Positions 8,237 to 16,976 of a stretch of DNA of 64,000 nucleotides are shown piece after piece (positions within the stretch are counted from its first letter, which is position 1; every line of letters begins with the position of its first letter). Both the position numbers and the translations under genes were made by a program. Source of the DNA: Actinomycetes bacterium (GTDB lineage: Bacteria > Actinomycetota > Actinomycetes > Propionibacteriales > Nocardioidaceae); NCBI GenBank assembly GCA_023460975.1, contig JAEWOG010000068.1:1-64000 (forward strand). The letters are read 5' to 3'. The notes beneath the pieces were generated by a model, which saw nothing but the letters and a program-made list of their open reading frames with translations, made no database searches and was not told the origin of the DNA.

Positions 8237-9922
8237 GTGAAGAGCCCGACGTTGACCAAGCACGTTTTCGTGACCGGAGGCGTCGCCTCCTCCCTCGGCA
8301 AGGGGCTCTCGGCCTCCAGTCTCGGCAGTCTGCTCAAGGCGCGCGGTATGCGCGTCACGATGCAGAAGCTGGACCCCTACCTCAACGTCGATCCTGGGAC
8401 GATGAACCCGTTCCAGCACGGTGAGGTGTTCGTCACCGAGGACGGGGCCGAGACGGACCTCGACATCGGTCACTACGAACGGTTCCTGGACACCAACCTG
8501 AACCAGATCGCCAACGTGACGACGGGGCAGGTGTACTCGAACGTCATCGCCAAGGAGCGTCGCGGCGAGTACCTGGGCGACACCGTGCAGGTGATCCCGC
8601 ACATCACCAATGAGATCAAGGACCGCATCCTCGCCATGGGCGGGGAGGGCATCGACGTCGTGATCACGGAGATCGGCGGCACGGTGGGTGACATCGAGTC
8701 GCTGCCGTTCCTCGAGGCCGCTCGACAGGTGCGGCACGAGGTCGGCCGCGACAACGTCTTCTTCATCCATGTCTCCCTGGTGCCGTACATCGGCCCGTCG
8801 GGGGAGCTCAAGACGAAGCCGACGCAGCACTCCGTGGCCTCGCTGCGCTCCATCGGTATCCAGCCCGACGCGATCATCTGCCGCGCCGACCGCGAGTTGC
8901 CCGAGGGCATCAAGCGCAAGATCGCCCTCATGTGCGACGTCGACGACGAGGCAGTGGTGACCGCCGCCGACGCGCCGTCGATCTACGACATCCCCAAGGT
9001 GCTGCACCGCGAGGGACTGGACGCGTACGTCGTGCGCCGCCTCGGCCTGCCGTTCCGTGACGTGGACTGGACCGTGTGGGACGACCTCCTGCGCCGTGTC
9101 CACCACCCGAAGGAGGAGGTGACCGTCGCGCTGGTCGGCAAGTACATCGACCTCCCCGACGCCTACCTCTCCGTGAGCGAGGCGCTGCGGGCCGGTGGCT
9201 TCGCGCACGAGACCAAGGTCTCGATCCGCTGGATCGCCTCCGACGAGTGCGCCACGGAGTCGGGAGCAGCCAAGCACCTCTCCGACGTGGATGCTGTGTG
9301 CGTTCCGGGCGGCTTCGGCATTCGCGGCATCGAGGGCAAGCTGGGCGCCCTCACGTACGCCCGCACGCACGGCATTCCGACCCTGGGCCTGTGCCTGGGT
9401 CTGCAGTGCATGGTCATCGAGTACGCGCGTACCGTCGCGGGCATCGAGGGTGCGGCGTCGACCGAGTTCGACGTGAACACGCCGGAGCCTGTCATCGCGA
9501 CGATCGAGGAGCAGAAGCAGTACGTCGAGGGCGCCGGTGACCTGGGCGGCACCATGCGCCTGGGCGCACAGCCCGCGCTGCTCACTGCGGGATCGCTCGT
9601 CAGCGCGCTCTACGGGGCCACCGAGGTCTCGGAGCGCCACCGGCACCGCTACGAGTTCAACGACGCGTACCGCAACCGGCTCGAGGAGGCGGGGCTCGTG
9701 TTCTCGGGAACCAACCCCGACAACGGCCTCGTGGAGTTCGTCGAGCTGCCCCGCGACGTGCACCCCTTCTACGTGGCCACGCAGGCGCACCCCGAACTCA
9801 AGTCGCGGCCGACCCGTCCGCACCCGCTGTTCGCTGGACTGGTCGGTGCCGCCATCACGCGGCAGAAGGAGCTGCGCTTCCCCATCGACGAGTCGGGCCT
9901 GCACCGCGTCGACGAGGACTGA
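8237..9922 (+). CDS. pyrG: CTP synthase
   Basis: A 561-aa enzyme that makes CTP from UTP with glutamine and ATP. The N-terminal synthetase domain opens with KHVFVTGGVASSLGKGLSA (P-loop, residues about 6-24). It continues through ITEIGGTVGDIESLPF, which includes the metal-binding glutamate. The C-terminal class I glutaminase domain (about 300-550) has the nucleophile in LGLCLGLQCMV and the His-Glu pair in ATQAHPELKSRP. Length is normal. The GTG start is supported by the leaderless -10 box. The gene is followed by a strong terminator and the convergent pepN. Confidence 0.97.
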   Translation: MKSPTLTKHVFVTGGVASSLGKGLSASSLGSLLKARGMRVTMQKLDPYLNVDPGTMNPFQHGEVFVTEDGAETDLDIGHYERFLDTNLNQIANVTTGQVYSNVIAKERRGEYLGDTVQVIPHITNEIKDRILAMGGEGIDVVITEIGGTVGDIESLPFLEAARQVRHEVGRDNVFFIHVSLVPYIGPSGELKTKPTQHSVASLRSIGIQPDAIICRADRELPEGIKRKIALMCDVDDEAVVTAADAPSIYDIPKVLHREGLDAYVVRRLGLPFRDVDWTVWDDLLRRVHHPKEEVTVALVGKYIDLPDAYLSVSEALRAGGFAHETKVSIRWIASDECATESGAAKHLSDVDAVCVPGGFGIRGIEGKLGALTYARTHGIPTLGLCLGLQCMVIEYARTVAGIEGAASTEFDVNTPEPVIATIEEQKQYVEGAGDLGGTMRLGAQPALLTAGSLVSALYGATEVSERHRHRYEFNDAYRNRLEEAGLVFSGTNPDNGLVEFVELPRDVHPFYVATQAHPELKSRPTRPHPLFAGLVGAAITRQKELRFPIDESGLHRVDED

Positions 9923-9964
9923 GTCGACTCCGGCTCGCTCGGCTTCAGCTCCACCCCCAACGCG

Positions 9965-10008
9965 ACGTCATGGCGCCCGGTTGCTCAGGCAACCGGGCGC
10001 CATGACGT
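9965..10008. terminator. bidirectional terminator between pyrG and pepN
   Basis: A perfect 20-bp stem with a 4-nt TCAG loop lies between two convergent genes. The stem runs ACGTCATGGCGCCCGGTTGC on the left. It can serve both strands and is among the longest perfect hairpins in the window. Confidence 0.9.
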
Positions 10009-10040
10009 TGTGGGACGTTGTGGGGCAGATCAGCGGCGGC

Positions 10041-12479
10041 TCACAGCGCGCGCGAGGAGAGGATGCGCGAGAGCACGAACGAGTTCGACTTCAGCTGGGC
10101 ACGGGCATACGCCGAGAGCCCCTCATCGGTTGAGGCTTCGCGGGCGGCGGCGAGGAATTCCTCGTCACCGGCACCCAACGGGTACATGGCGCGGATCAGC
10201 AGGCCCTGGTTGAGCAGCCCGCCCTTCAGGGTCCGCAACTCGCCCAGGTACCGGTGGGCGTACTCCTGCAGCAGGTCTGCCTGGCTGGGACGCCAGAACG
10301 TCGATCCCAGGACCAAGGTCTCCCGCGAGGACGGCACGGTGTAGTCGACGAAGAATGCTCGCCAGACCTCCTCCTTGGCCTCCTTGTCGGGGCGCGCAGC
10401 GAGCACCGCGAGCCGCCGGACCTGAGCGTCAGGGTCGGGATCATCGGCAAGAAGTTGCGCGACCATGGCCTCGTCGAACTGGCCGAGCTCGGAGCGACGT
10501 ATGGCCATGCGCCAGCGCAGGTCGGTGTCGGTCGCGCGAGTGGCAGCCTCTTCGAGGATCTCCCAGTGGGCGGCGGTGCTCGCAGCGCCGGCCAGCGAGC
10601 GAAGCGCCACCTGCCGGTGCTCCGGGTCCTCGGTCTTGGCGGCAGCCGCGTCCGCGAACAGCTCCAGGAGGCCCGGTGACTCCGCAGCCGGCGACCACCG
10701 CTCTGCGACGAGCAGCCCCGCACTCAGGAGAGGCTCGACCAGCGCGCTCGACGTCTCGCCGGGCAGCGCCCGCGCAAACGACGCCACGACGTCGCGCGCA
10801 GCCGCCTCGCCCAGGAGGAGGCGCTGCATCGCAGTGCCGACCACCAGCGCGCGATCCAGGGGATCCGCCAGGTCTCCCAGGTGGTCGAGCATGAGACGCC
10901 AGGAGGTGTCGTCGGGTCGTACGGCAGCGAAAGTGAGGTCTCCGGCGTTGACGAGGCGGAGGTCGCCGGCCGGCAGGTCGACAGGGGTGCGTTCGCCCGC
11001 CAGCGTGACCTCGGCGACGCCCGTGCGGCGCAGTCCGTCGGCAGTGTCGTAGACGGCGACATCGAGGCGGTGGGGACGCGGCTGCTGGCCGTGGGGGGCC
11101 TGTGCCACGAGGACGTCGTCGACCAAGGAGATGACGTCGGTGCCCGCTTGGTCGAGCCATTGCACGGTCCAGTCGGCGAGGTCAGCGCCGGCCGCCCGGC
11201 CGTACGCACCCATCAGGTCGGCCAGGACCGTGTTGCCCCACGCGAACCGCGCGAAGTAGTCCTTGAGTCCCGCGACGAAGGCGTCCTGACCGATGTAGGC
11301 CATCAGCTGGTGGAGGACGCTCTGCCCCTTGACGTAGGTGATCGCGTCGAAGTTGGCCATCGCCTGCGACACGTCGTGCACGTCGCTGCGGATCGGGTGG
11401 CTGGCGGGGCTCATGTCCATCTCGTAGGCCGGGCGCTTGTACTGGGCCAAGAAGGTGGCCCACTGCTCGGAGAACTCCGTCGCCTCGGCCAGCGCCCAAT
11501 TGGCAGCCCACGAAGCGAACGCCTCGTTGAGCCACAGGTCGTCCCACCACTGCATGGTCACGAGGTCGCCGAACCACATGTGAGCCATCTCGTGGAGGAT
11601 GAACTCGGCGCGCACGGCGCGCTGCGAGTGCGAGGGCGGCGTACGGAACAGTTGGGCGTCGCCGTACGTCACGCAGCCCCAGTTCTCCATCGCGCCGCCG
11701 AGATTCGGAACGAAGACCTGGTCGTAGCGCTCCTGGGGGAACGGGAAACCGAACTGCTCACCGAAGAAGGCCAGGCCCTGCTCGGTGAGGGTCACCAACT
11801 CGTCGAGGTCCCGCTCCAGGAAGGGGCGCAACGACTGGCGGCAGAAGAATCCGAGGTCATAGCCCGCCACGGCACGCCGAACCTCGTGGAAGGGGCCGGC
11901 ATTGACCACCACGACGTACGTCGACAGCGGGGGAGTTTCGGCAAACACCCAGCGTCGCGCGCTGCCCTGCTCGGTGATCTCTACGGGGCCGCTGTTGGAG
12001 GTCACCGTCCACGAGGCCGGAGCCAGCGCGGTGAAACCGTGCGGAGCCTTGAGGTCGGGCTGGTCGAAGCATGCCCACAAGCGCCGGGCCTCGTCCGCCT
12101 CCAGCGAGGTCCACACGTACACCAAACCATCGGTGGGATCCACCGTGCGCAGGATGCCCTCGGACTGCTCGGTGTTGCTCGTGCTCGACTCGACCACAAG
12201 AACGTTGTCCGCAGCCAAGGGCGGCAGGGGCAGTCGGCCCGCGGCGGCGCCGCTGATGTCGATCTCGACCCCGTTGAGGGTGGCCCGCGCGATGTCTGCG
12301 GCGCAGTCGACGAACGTCGTCGCGCCGGGCTCACGGCACTCGAAGGCGATCGTGCTCACCGACGAGAACCGGGTGCCCTCGAGCATGTCGGTGAAGTCGA
12401 CGGCAATGTCGTAGCGCTTCACGGTCAGGAGCGCGGAACGGGTGGCTGCCTCGTCCTTGGTCAGGCTGGTCAACGTCAT
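10041..12479 (-). CDS. pepN: aminopeptidase N (M1 family)
   Basis: An 812-aa zinc aminopeptidase that removes N-terminal residues from peptides in the cytosol. The exopeptidase motif GGAMENWG is near residue 261. The zinc site HEMAHMWFGDLVT starts near 296, with the third ligand in WLNEAFASW 19-20 residues on. The C-terminal ERAP1-like helical domain (about 500-812) is present, so length is normal for the actinobacterial type. ATG 12479 is preferred over the frame's earlier ATG because a -10 box (TAACGT) lies exactly 7 nt upstream and no family homology precedes it. Confidence 0.96.
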   Translation of the reverse strand: MTLTSLTKDEAATRSALLTVKRYDIAVDFTDMLEGTRFSSVSTIAFECREPGATTFVDCAADIARATLNGVEIDISGAAAGRLPLPPLAADNVLVVESSTSNTEQSEGILRTVDPTDGLVYVWTSLEADEARRLWACFDQPDLKAPHGFTALAPASWTVTSNSGPVEITEQGSARRWVFAETPPLSTYVVVVNAGPFHEVRRAVAGYDLGFFCRQSLRPFLERDLDELVTLTEQGLAFFGEQFGFPFPQERYDQVFVPNLGGAMENWGCVTYGDAQLFRTPPSHSQRAVRAEFILHEMAHMWFGDLVTMQWWDDLWLNEAFASWAANWALAEATEFSEQWATFLAQYKRPAYEMDMSPASHPIRSDVHDVSQAMANFDAITYVKGQSVLHQLMAYIGQDAFVAGLKDYFARFAWGNTVLADLMGAYGRAAGADLADWTVQWLDQAGTDVISLVDDVLVAQAPHGQQPRPHRLDVAVYDTADGLRRTGVAEVTLAGERTPVDLPAGDLRLVNAGDLTFAAVRPDDTSWRLMLDHLGDLADPLDRALVVGTAMQRLLLGEAAARDVVASFARALPGETSSALVEPLLSAGLLVAERWSPAAESPGLLELFADAAAAKTEDPEHRQVALRSLAGAASTAAHWEILEEAATRATDTDLRWRMAIRRSELGQFDEAMVAQLLADDPDPDAQVRRLAVLAARPDKEAKEEVWRAFFVDYTVPSSRETLVLGSTFWRPSQADLLQEYAHRYLGELRTLKGGLLNQGLLIRAMYPLGAGDEEFLAAAREASTDEGLSAYARAQLKSNSFVLSRILSSRAL

Positions 12480-12486
12480 GGGTGTG

Positions 12487-12492
12487 ACGTTA
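12487..12492 (-). promoter_or_regulatory. -10 box (TAACGT) of pepN, leaderless type
   Basis: On the minus strand TAACGT is followed by 7 nt and the pepN ATG. It shares a 46-bp intergenic gap with the oppositely directed box of the NUDIX gene, so the gap is a compact divergent promoter pair. Confidence 0.6.
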
Positions 12493-12512
12493 CCGACAAG
12501 ACGGGCTCGCGC

Positions 12513-12518
12513 TAGCGT
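12513..12518 (+). promoter_or_regulatory. -10 box (TAGCGT) of the NUDIX gene, leaderless type
   Basis: TAGCGT ends 7 nt before the ATG at 12526. It is paired back-to-back with the pepN box. Confidence 0.6.
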
Positions 12519-12525
12519 CGTGGGC

Positions 12526-13134
12526 ATGCAGAACGCTCAGCGACCCAGTTCCGATCTCCGCGACGTACCCGCCCAGTGGCCGGTCGTCTCCTCGCGAGTC
12601 GCGTACGAGAGCGGCTGGGTGATCGACGTCGTGGAGGAGGTCATCACCGCCCCGGACAAGCCGGAGCCGACCTTCACCAGGGTGCGTGTGTCCCATCCGG
12701 GTGCGGTCATCGTGTTGGCCGTCGATGACGACGAGCGCGTGCTGTGCCTGTCGCAGTACCGGCACATCTCGCAGCACGTCTTCGTGGAGCTCCCGGCGGG
12801 CCTGCGGGACGCGGGCGACGAGCCGCCGATCGAGACTGCCAAGCGCGAACTCCGCGAGGAGGCTGAGCTCGCGGCTGCCCAGTGGCGGCAGCTGCTGAGC
12901 ACCTACCCGAGCGCCGGGCTGACCAACGAGGTGCACGAGATCTTCCTTGCTCGCGAGTTGTCGCACGCACCGCGCGGGAACTTCGCCCTCGAACACGAGG
13001 AAGCGGAGATGGAGGTCTTCTGGACGCCCATGGCGCACCTGCTCGACGCCGTCCTCGACGGTCGGGTCCGGCAAGGCCCACTCGCGCAGGCCGTGCTGGC
13101 GTACGACGTCCTCAAGAGGCGGGGGGAGTTGTAG
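12526..13134 (+). CDS. NUDIX hydrolase, probable ADP-ribose pyrophosphatase
   Basis: A 202-aa NUDIX enzyme, most like the ADP-ribose diphosphatases. The NUDIX helix is near residues 88-110: GLRDAGDEPPIETAKRELRE then EAEL, matching GX5EX7REUXEE with slight spacing difference. The preceding segment LCLSQYRHISQHVFVELPAG is typical of the ADP-ribose branch. The substrate is inferred from family only. The gene stands alone, with leaderless promoters before it and before the next gene. Confidence 0.85.
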   Translation: MQNAQRPSSDLRDVPAQWPVVSSRVAYESGWVIDVVEEVITAPDKPEPTFTRVRVSHPGAVIVLAVDDDERVLCLSQYRHISQHVFVELPAGLRDAGDEPPIETAKRELREEAELAAAQWRQLLSTYPSAGLTNEVHEIFLARELSHAPRGNFALEHEEAEMEVFWTPMAHLLDAVLDGRVRQGPLAQAVLAYDVLKRRGEL

Positions 13135-13188
13135 GCGGGAGGCTGGCGGGACGAACGGGAAGGGCCCAGAACTGTCGGTAGCGGTGTC

Positions 13189-13194
13189 TAGAGT
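13189..13194 (+). promoter_or_regulatory. -10 box (TAGAGT), leaderless type
   Basis: TAGAGT ends 7 nt before the ATG at 13202, and no ribosome-binding site is visible. It supports that start. Confidence 0.6.
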
Positions 13195-13201
13195 CCGAGT
13201 C

Positions 13202-13660
13202 ATGACGGACTCCGACGACGCCACATCCGAACTCGCCACCGAGTTCAAGGTGAGCCTGCATGAGCTCTTGGACTCCGTGGGTGGAGGCTGGAGCGAAGTC
13301 GGCCTGACAACGTCGCCTGCCGGCACCCAGGGAACCCGTTGGTTCTCCGCCGGCACTCCGTTCCTTGTGATCCTCGGCGTTTCGTGCGACCAGGTCCACG
13401 TCGGACGACCGGTGTCAGCCGGCCCTGGTCTCGCCGGTCCAGCGACCCTGGAGATCAGCTCGATGTCGTCGTTCCACCGAGACGACCGCGTGCTGCTCGC
13501 AGCCGGCGAGGCCATCGCGAGCGCTGTTCGGGCTGAGCGCGAGCATTGGGGCTTCTGCCAAGGCTGCCGCCAGTACCTGCCAGTGGTGCCATACGGCACC
13601 TCAACGAGTTCGTACTGCGAATTCTGCTTGGCCAAGTACTTCGCGTTCATCGCATGTTGA
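13202..13660 (+). CDS. uncharacterised protein with C-terminal zinc ribbon
   Basis: A 152-aa protein I do not recognise. The first 110 residues look like a soluble alpha/beta domain. The C-terminus carries two CxxC pairs (GFCQGCRQY and YCEFCLAKY), 21 residues apart, which should form a zinc ribbon. That arrangement suggests nucleic-acid or protein binding, but no specific function can be claimed. The start is supported by the leaderless -10 box. A convergent hydrolase gene follows 125 bp downstream; I see no strong hairpin in that gap. Confidence 0.65.
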   Translation: MTDSDDATSELATEFKVSLHELLDSVGGGWSEVGLTTSPAGTQGTRWFSAGTPFLVILGVSCDQVHVGRPVSAGPGLAGPATLEISSMSSFHRDDRVLLAAGEAIASAVRAEREHWGFCQGCRQYLPVVPYGTSTSSYCEFCLAKYFAFIAC

Positions 13661-13785
13661 CTCAGTGGGGTCACGGGGCGCCGCTGTGCCCCTCGGTCGT
13701 TCGACGCGCATCCGTGCACCTGCCCGCGGCCGAGGCACTCACCTGGTGACGGGGGAGTGTGTGGGCCACGCGCCGCGATGCGCGC

Positions 13786-14601
13786 TCAGGCCCCCTCGAG
13801 ATCCGCGAGCCACCGTTCGAGGAGAGCCAGGGACTCCGCGGGAAGCTCGAGCGTGGGCATGTGGGCGGTGGGCAACTCTGCTCGGCAGGCCCCCGCGATC
13901 CCGTCTGCAACGGCGTCGGCCGCCAGGGCGATGGCATCGAGGTCGAGGGCCCCGGTCACGACGAGAGTGGGTACGTTGACCTCGCCGAGCCGATCGAGCG
14001 CCGGCGGGTCGAGCTCCCGTTCCTCCACGTCCTCCCATCCCGAGGTGAGCTCGAACGCCCGGCGCTGCATGGCCGCGACGAGGGCCCGGACCTCAGAGCG
14101 CTCCTGTGCGGCATCGCGATGCGGGCCGTCGACCCACCAGTCCAGATTGGCTGCGACCGCCACGTCCAGGTCGCCGCGATCCAAGGCCACGTCCTCAGCA
14201 GCGATGAACTCACTCAGCTCAGGTGTGAGCTCGGGAATCAGACAACCGCCAGGGGTGATGAGTGCCAGCGAAGCCACCAGGTGAGGGCTCGTCAGCGCCA
14301 CATCGACCGCGACCCCGGCACCGAACGAACAACCGATCAGGTGCACCCGGTCCACACCGAGCCAGGACAGGGTCTCGATGACGTCTTCGTGATGCGCGAA
14401 GTGTCCCTTCGCCGGAGGCGAATCGCTCCCGCCGAAGCCGCGCAGGTCCAGACGGACCACATCGTGGCGGCTGGTCAGCGCCGCCCACTGGGGCTCCCAC
14501 ATTCGCCGGTCGGCGACGCCAGCGTGGAGGAGGAGGATCGTCGTACCTCCCATCGCTCCCGCGCGGTCAAACTCGATGCGGGTGTCCGGGCACAGCGTCA
14601 A
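13786..14601 (-). CDS. alpha/beta-fold hydrolase
   Basis: A 271-aa alpha/beta hydrolase of unknown substrate. The oxyanion segment LLLHAGVADRRMW is near residue 22. The nucleophile elbow is GCSFGAG (Ser near 95), the acid is probably in GALDLDAI, and the histidine in PTAHMPTLELP near the end. I start it at TTG 14601 because GAGGAG lies 6 nt upstream and this restores the usual N-terminal beta strands. The internal ATG at 14553 would cut the fold just before the HAG motif. The open frame extends to 15024, but that part is repeat DNA. Confidence 0.8.
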   Translation of the reverse strand: MTLCPDTRIEFDRAGAMGGTTILLLHAGVADRRMWEPQWAALTSRHDVVRLDLRGFGGSDSPPAKGHFAHHEDVIETLSWLGVDRVHLIGCSFGAGVAVDVALTSPHLVASLALITPGGCLIPELTPELSEFIAAEDVALDRGDLDVAVAANLDWWVDGPHRDAAQERSEVRALVAAMQRRAFELTSGWEDVEERELDPPALDRLGEVNVPTLVVTGALDLDAIALAADAVADGIAGACRAELPTAHMPTLELPAESLALLERWLADLEGA

Positions 14602-14689
14602 ACGAAGCTCCTCGAGATGGGTGTTGCCCGATCCAATCAGGTGAGGCGGGTCGTGCCCAAGGTGTTTTGTGGTGATGACTCGGGCGGCG

Positions 14690-14850
14690 CTGGGGGGTCT
14701 CGACAGGCTCGACCGGCGGTGTGGGGGCGACCGGCGGTGGGGGTCTCGACAGGCTCGACCAGCGGTGGGGGGTCGACCGGCGGTGGGGGGTCTCGACAGG
14801 CTCGACCGGCGGTGTGGGCTCGACCGGCGGTGTGGGCTCGACCGGCGATC
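14690..14850. repeat. tandem array of an intergenic repeat (46-47 bp period)
   Basis: Three exact copies of GGTCTCGACAGGCTCGACC start at 14696, 14742 and 14789. Each is followed by a GCGGTG-rich spacer, and two further GGGCTCGACCGGCG partial units follow to about 14850. Including spacers the unit is 46-47 bp. The 330-bp gap between the hydrolase and ald is mostly this array. Repeats with this core are a familiar intergenic element in actinobacterial genomes, as far as I know. It is not a CRISPR: the spacers are near-identical and GC-rich. Confidence 0.85.
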
Positions 14851-14931
14851 TCGACTCGACTGGGCGAGACAGGAGTAGCCTCCGAACAGGCGTACCGCAA
14901 CGGCGCGGAGCGCACCACGCAGGAGGCCTCG

Positions 14932-16047
14932 ATGCGGATCGGCGTACCCAAGGAAGTCAAGAACCGCGAATACCGGGTGGCCATCACTCCGATCGGAGTG
15001 CATGAGTTGGTGCGCCGCGGCCACGAAGTCCTCGTCGAGGCCGATGCCGGGGCGGGTTCGCAGGTGCCCGATGAGGAGTATGCGGCCGCCGGTGCGCGCA
15101 TACTCGCATCAGCCGATGATGTGTGGGGCGAGGCCGACACGGTGCTGAAGGTCAAGGAGCCGGTGGCCGAGGAGTACCACCGACTCAGGGACGGCCTGAC
15201 GCTGTTCACCTACCTCCACCTCGCCGCCGACGCGCCCCTGACCGAACGGCTGCTCACCAGCGGGACGACCGCGATCGCGTACGAGACGGTGCAGCTGCCC
15301 TCGGGCTCGCTGCCGCTGCTGTATCCGATGTCCGAGGTCGCCGGATGCCTCGCGCCGCAGGTCGGTGCGATCAGTCTCCTCAAGGCCAACGGCGGACGCG
15401 GCGTCCTGATGGGCGGCGTCGGTGGGGTCGCGAACGCCAAGGTCGTGGTGATCGGCGCAGGTGTCGCGGGACAGAACGCAGCCAACATCGCGCTGGGCAT
15501 GGGGGCCGACGTCACGCTGCTGGACACGGACCTCGACAAGCTCCGCATGAGCTTTTGGCGCTACAACAACCGAGTGCACGGGCTCGCCTCATCGAGCTTG
15601 GCCATTGAACAGCAGGTCTGCGAAGCCGACCTCGTCATCGGGGCGGTACTGGTGCCCGGTGCAGCGGCACCCAAGCTGGTCAGCAACGAGCTCGTCTCCC
15701 GCATGAAGCCCGGCTCGGTCCTTGTCGACATCGCCGTCGACCAGGGCGGCTGCTTCGAGGACACCCACGCCACCACGCACGACGACCCGACGTACGAGGT
15801 GCATGACTCGATCTTCTACTGCGTCGCGAACATGCCGGGAGCGGTGCCGAACACGTCGACGTACGCACTCACCAACGCCACGCTGCCCTACGTGCTCCAG
15901 ATCGCCGACCGGGGGTGGCGCGAGGCTCTCCGTGGCGACGACAGCCTCGCCAGAGGGCTCAACACCCACGCGGGCCAGCTGACCAACGGTCCCGTGGGCG
16001 AGGCGGTCGGCATCGCGTCGGTGGAGGTCGGTACGGTCCTCGGGTGA
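14932..16047 (+). CDS. ald: alanine dehydrogenase
   Basis: A 371-aa NAD-dependent enzyme interconverting L-alanine and pyruvate plus ammonia. It begins with the canonical MRIGVPKEVKNREYRVA, includes the active-site Lys/His region (TVLKVKEP; FTYLHLAAD), and has the nucleotide-binding loop VVVIGAGVAGQNAANIALGMGA near residue 170. The length is exactly that of well-studied orthologues. The ATG has AGGAGG 5 nt upstream, unlike its leaderless neighbours. Its stop overlaps the xerD GTG. Confidence 0.97.
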   Translation: MRIGVPKEVKNREYRVAITPIGVHELVRRGHEVLVEADAGAGSQVPDEEYAAAGARILASADDVWGEADTVLKVKEPVAEEYHRLRDGLTLFTYLHLAADAPLTERLLTSGTTAIAYETVQLPSGSLPLLYPMSEVAGCLAPQVGAISLLKANGGRGVLMGGVGGVANAKVVVIGAGVAGQNAANIALGMGADVTLLDTDLDKLRMSFWRYNNRVHGLASSSLAIEQQVCEADLVIGAVLVPGAAAPKLVSNELVSRMKPGSVLVDIAVDQGGCFEDTHATTHDDPTYEVHDSIFYCVANMPGAVPNTSTYALTNATLPYVLQIADRGWREALRGDDSLARGLNTHAGQLTNGPVGEAVGIASVEVGTVLG

Positions 16048-16976
16048 GCTCCCCGTCGCCGACGACCCGTGCCGTGCGCACGTACCTCGACCACCTCACC
16101 GTCGAGCGTGGGCTCTCCGACAACACCTTGCAGTCGTACCGCCGCGACCTCAAGCGCTACCTGACCTTCCTCGAAGCCCAGGGAGTCGAGGACCTGGGTG
16201 ACATTTCCGAACAGGTCGTGCTCGACTTCCTGGTCCACCTGCGGGAGGGCGACCGCGATCACCAGCCCCTGTCGGGGACCTCGGCTGCACGCTCCGTGGT
16301 CGCGGTCCGCGGTTTCCACAAGTTCGCACTCAGCGATGGCCTGGCCACCGCCGACCCAGCGCGCGAGGTGAAGCCCCCGGCTCCGCCCAAGCGCCTCCCC
16401 AAGGCTCTGCCGCTGAGCGACGTCGAAGCGATCCTCACAGCCGCGTCCGCGCCCGAGACGCCCCTGTCGCTGCGCGACCGCGCGCTGCTGGAGGTGCTCT
16501 ACGGAACAGGAGCCCGCATCTCGGAGGCCATCGGGCTCGACATCGACGACCTGGACCCCGTCGAGCGCACGGTCCTGCTGCGTGGCAAGGGCGGCAAGGA
16601 GCGCCTCGTCCCGGTGGGCAGCTACGCGTTGGACGCCGTCGAGTCGTACGTGACCCGCACCAGACCGGCGCTGGTGGAGAAGGGCAAGGGGACCCCAGCA
16701 CTGTTCCTCAACTCGCGCGGCGGTCGCCTGTCGCGCCAAAGCGCCTGGACGGTCCTCACCAAGACGGCAGAAGCCGCCGGGCTGAAGTCGGGAGTCTCCC
16801 CGCACGTGCTGCGACACTCGTTCGCCACTCACCTTTTGGACGGAGGGGCCGACGTGCGCGTGGTCCAGGAACTGCTCGGACATGCCTCGGTGACGACGAC
16901 GCAGATCTACACCTTGGTCACCGTCGACAACCTGCGCGAGGTGTTCGCGGCTGCGCACCCCAGGGCACGCGCATGA
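16044..16976 (+). CDS. xerD: site-specific tyrosine recombinase XerD
   Basis: A 310-aa tyrosine recombinase that resolves chromosome dimers at dif with XerC. An N-terminal SAM-like core-binding domain (about residues 10-100) precedes the catalytic domain. That domain has Arg in TGARISEAIGLD, Lys in LRGKGGKERLVPVG, His-x-x-Arg in SPHVLRHSFATHLL, His in LLGHASVTTTQIY and the nucleophile Tyr in QIYTLV. The GTG overlaps the ald stop. The neighbourhood (parA, scpA, scpB) is the usual actinobacterial XerD locus. Confidence 0.95.
   Translation: MSSPSPTTRAVRTYLDHLTVERGLSDNTLQSYRRDLKRYLTFLEAQGVEDLGDISEQVVLDFLVHLREGDRDHQPLSGTSAARSVVAVRGFHKFALSDGLATADPAREVKPPAPPKRLPKALPLSDVEAILTAASAPETPLSLRDRALLEVLYGTGARISEAIGLDIDDLDPVERTVLLRGKGGKERLVPVGSYALDAVESYVTRTRPALVEKGKGTPALFLNSRGGRLSRQSAWTVLTKTAEAAGLKSGVSPHVLRHSFATHLLDGGADVRVVQELLGHASVTTTQIYTLVTVDNLREVFAAAHPRARA

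Noticed and set aside
4869..9904. Several leftward open frames of 270-670 codons opposite recN, steA/steB and pyrG
   Set aside because: Each mirrors a strong conserved gene, and the predicted proteins are His/Arg-rich without motifs.
10881..12515. Long rightward open frame (over 540 codons) across pepN
   Set aside because: It is the exact antisense of a well-conserved M1 aminopeptidase. High GC makes such frames common, and the translation has no recognisable domain.
14690..14850. Possible CRISPR array
   Set aside because: Units are 46-47 bp with near-identical, GC-rich spacers and there are no cas genes nearby. It is a tandem intergenic repeat.
13759..16047. A 762-codon open frame ending in alanine dehydrogenase
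   Set aside because: Only the part from 14932 matches Ald and has a ribosome site. The rest is antisense to the hydrolase gene and translated repeat DNA.
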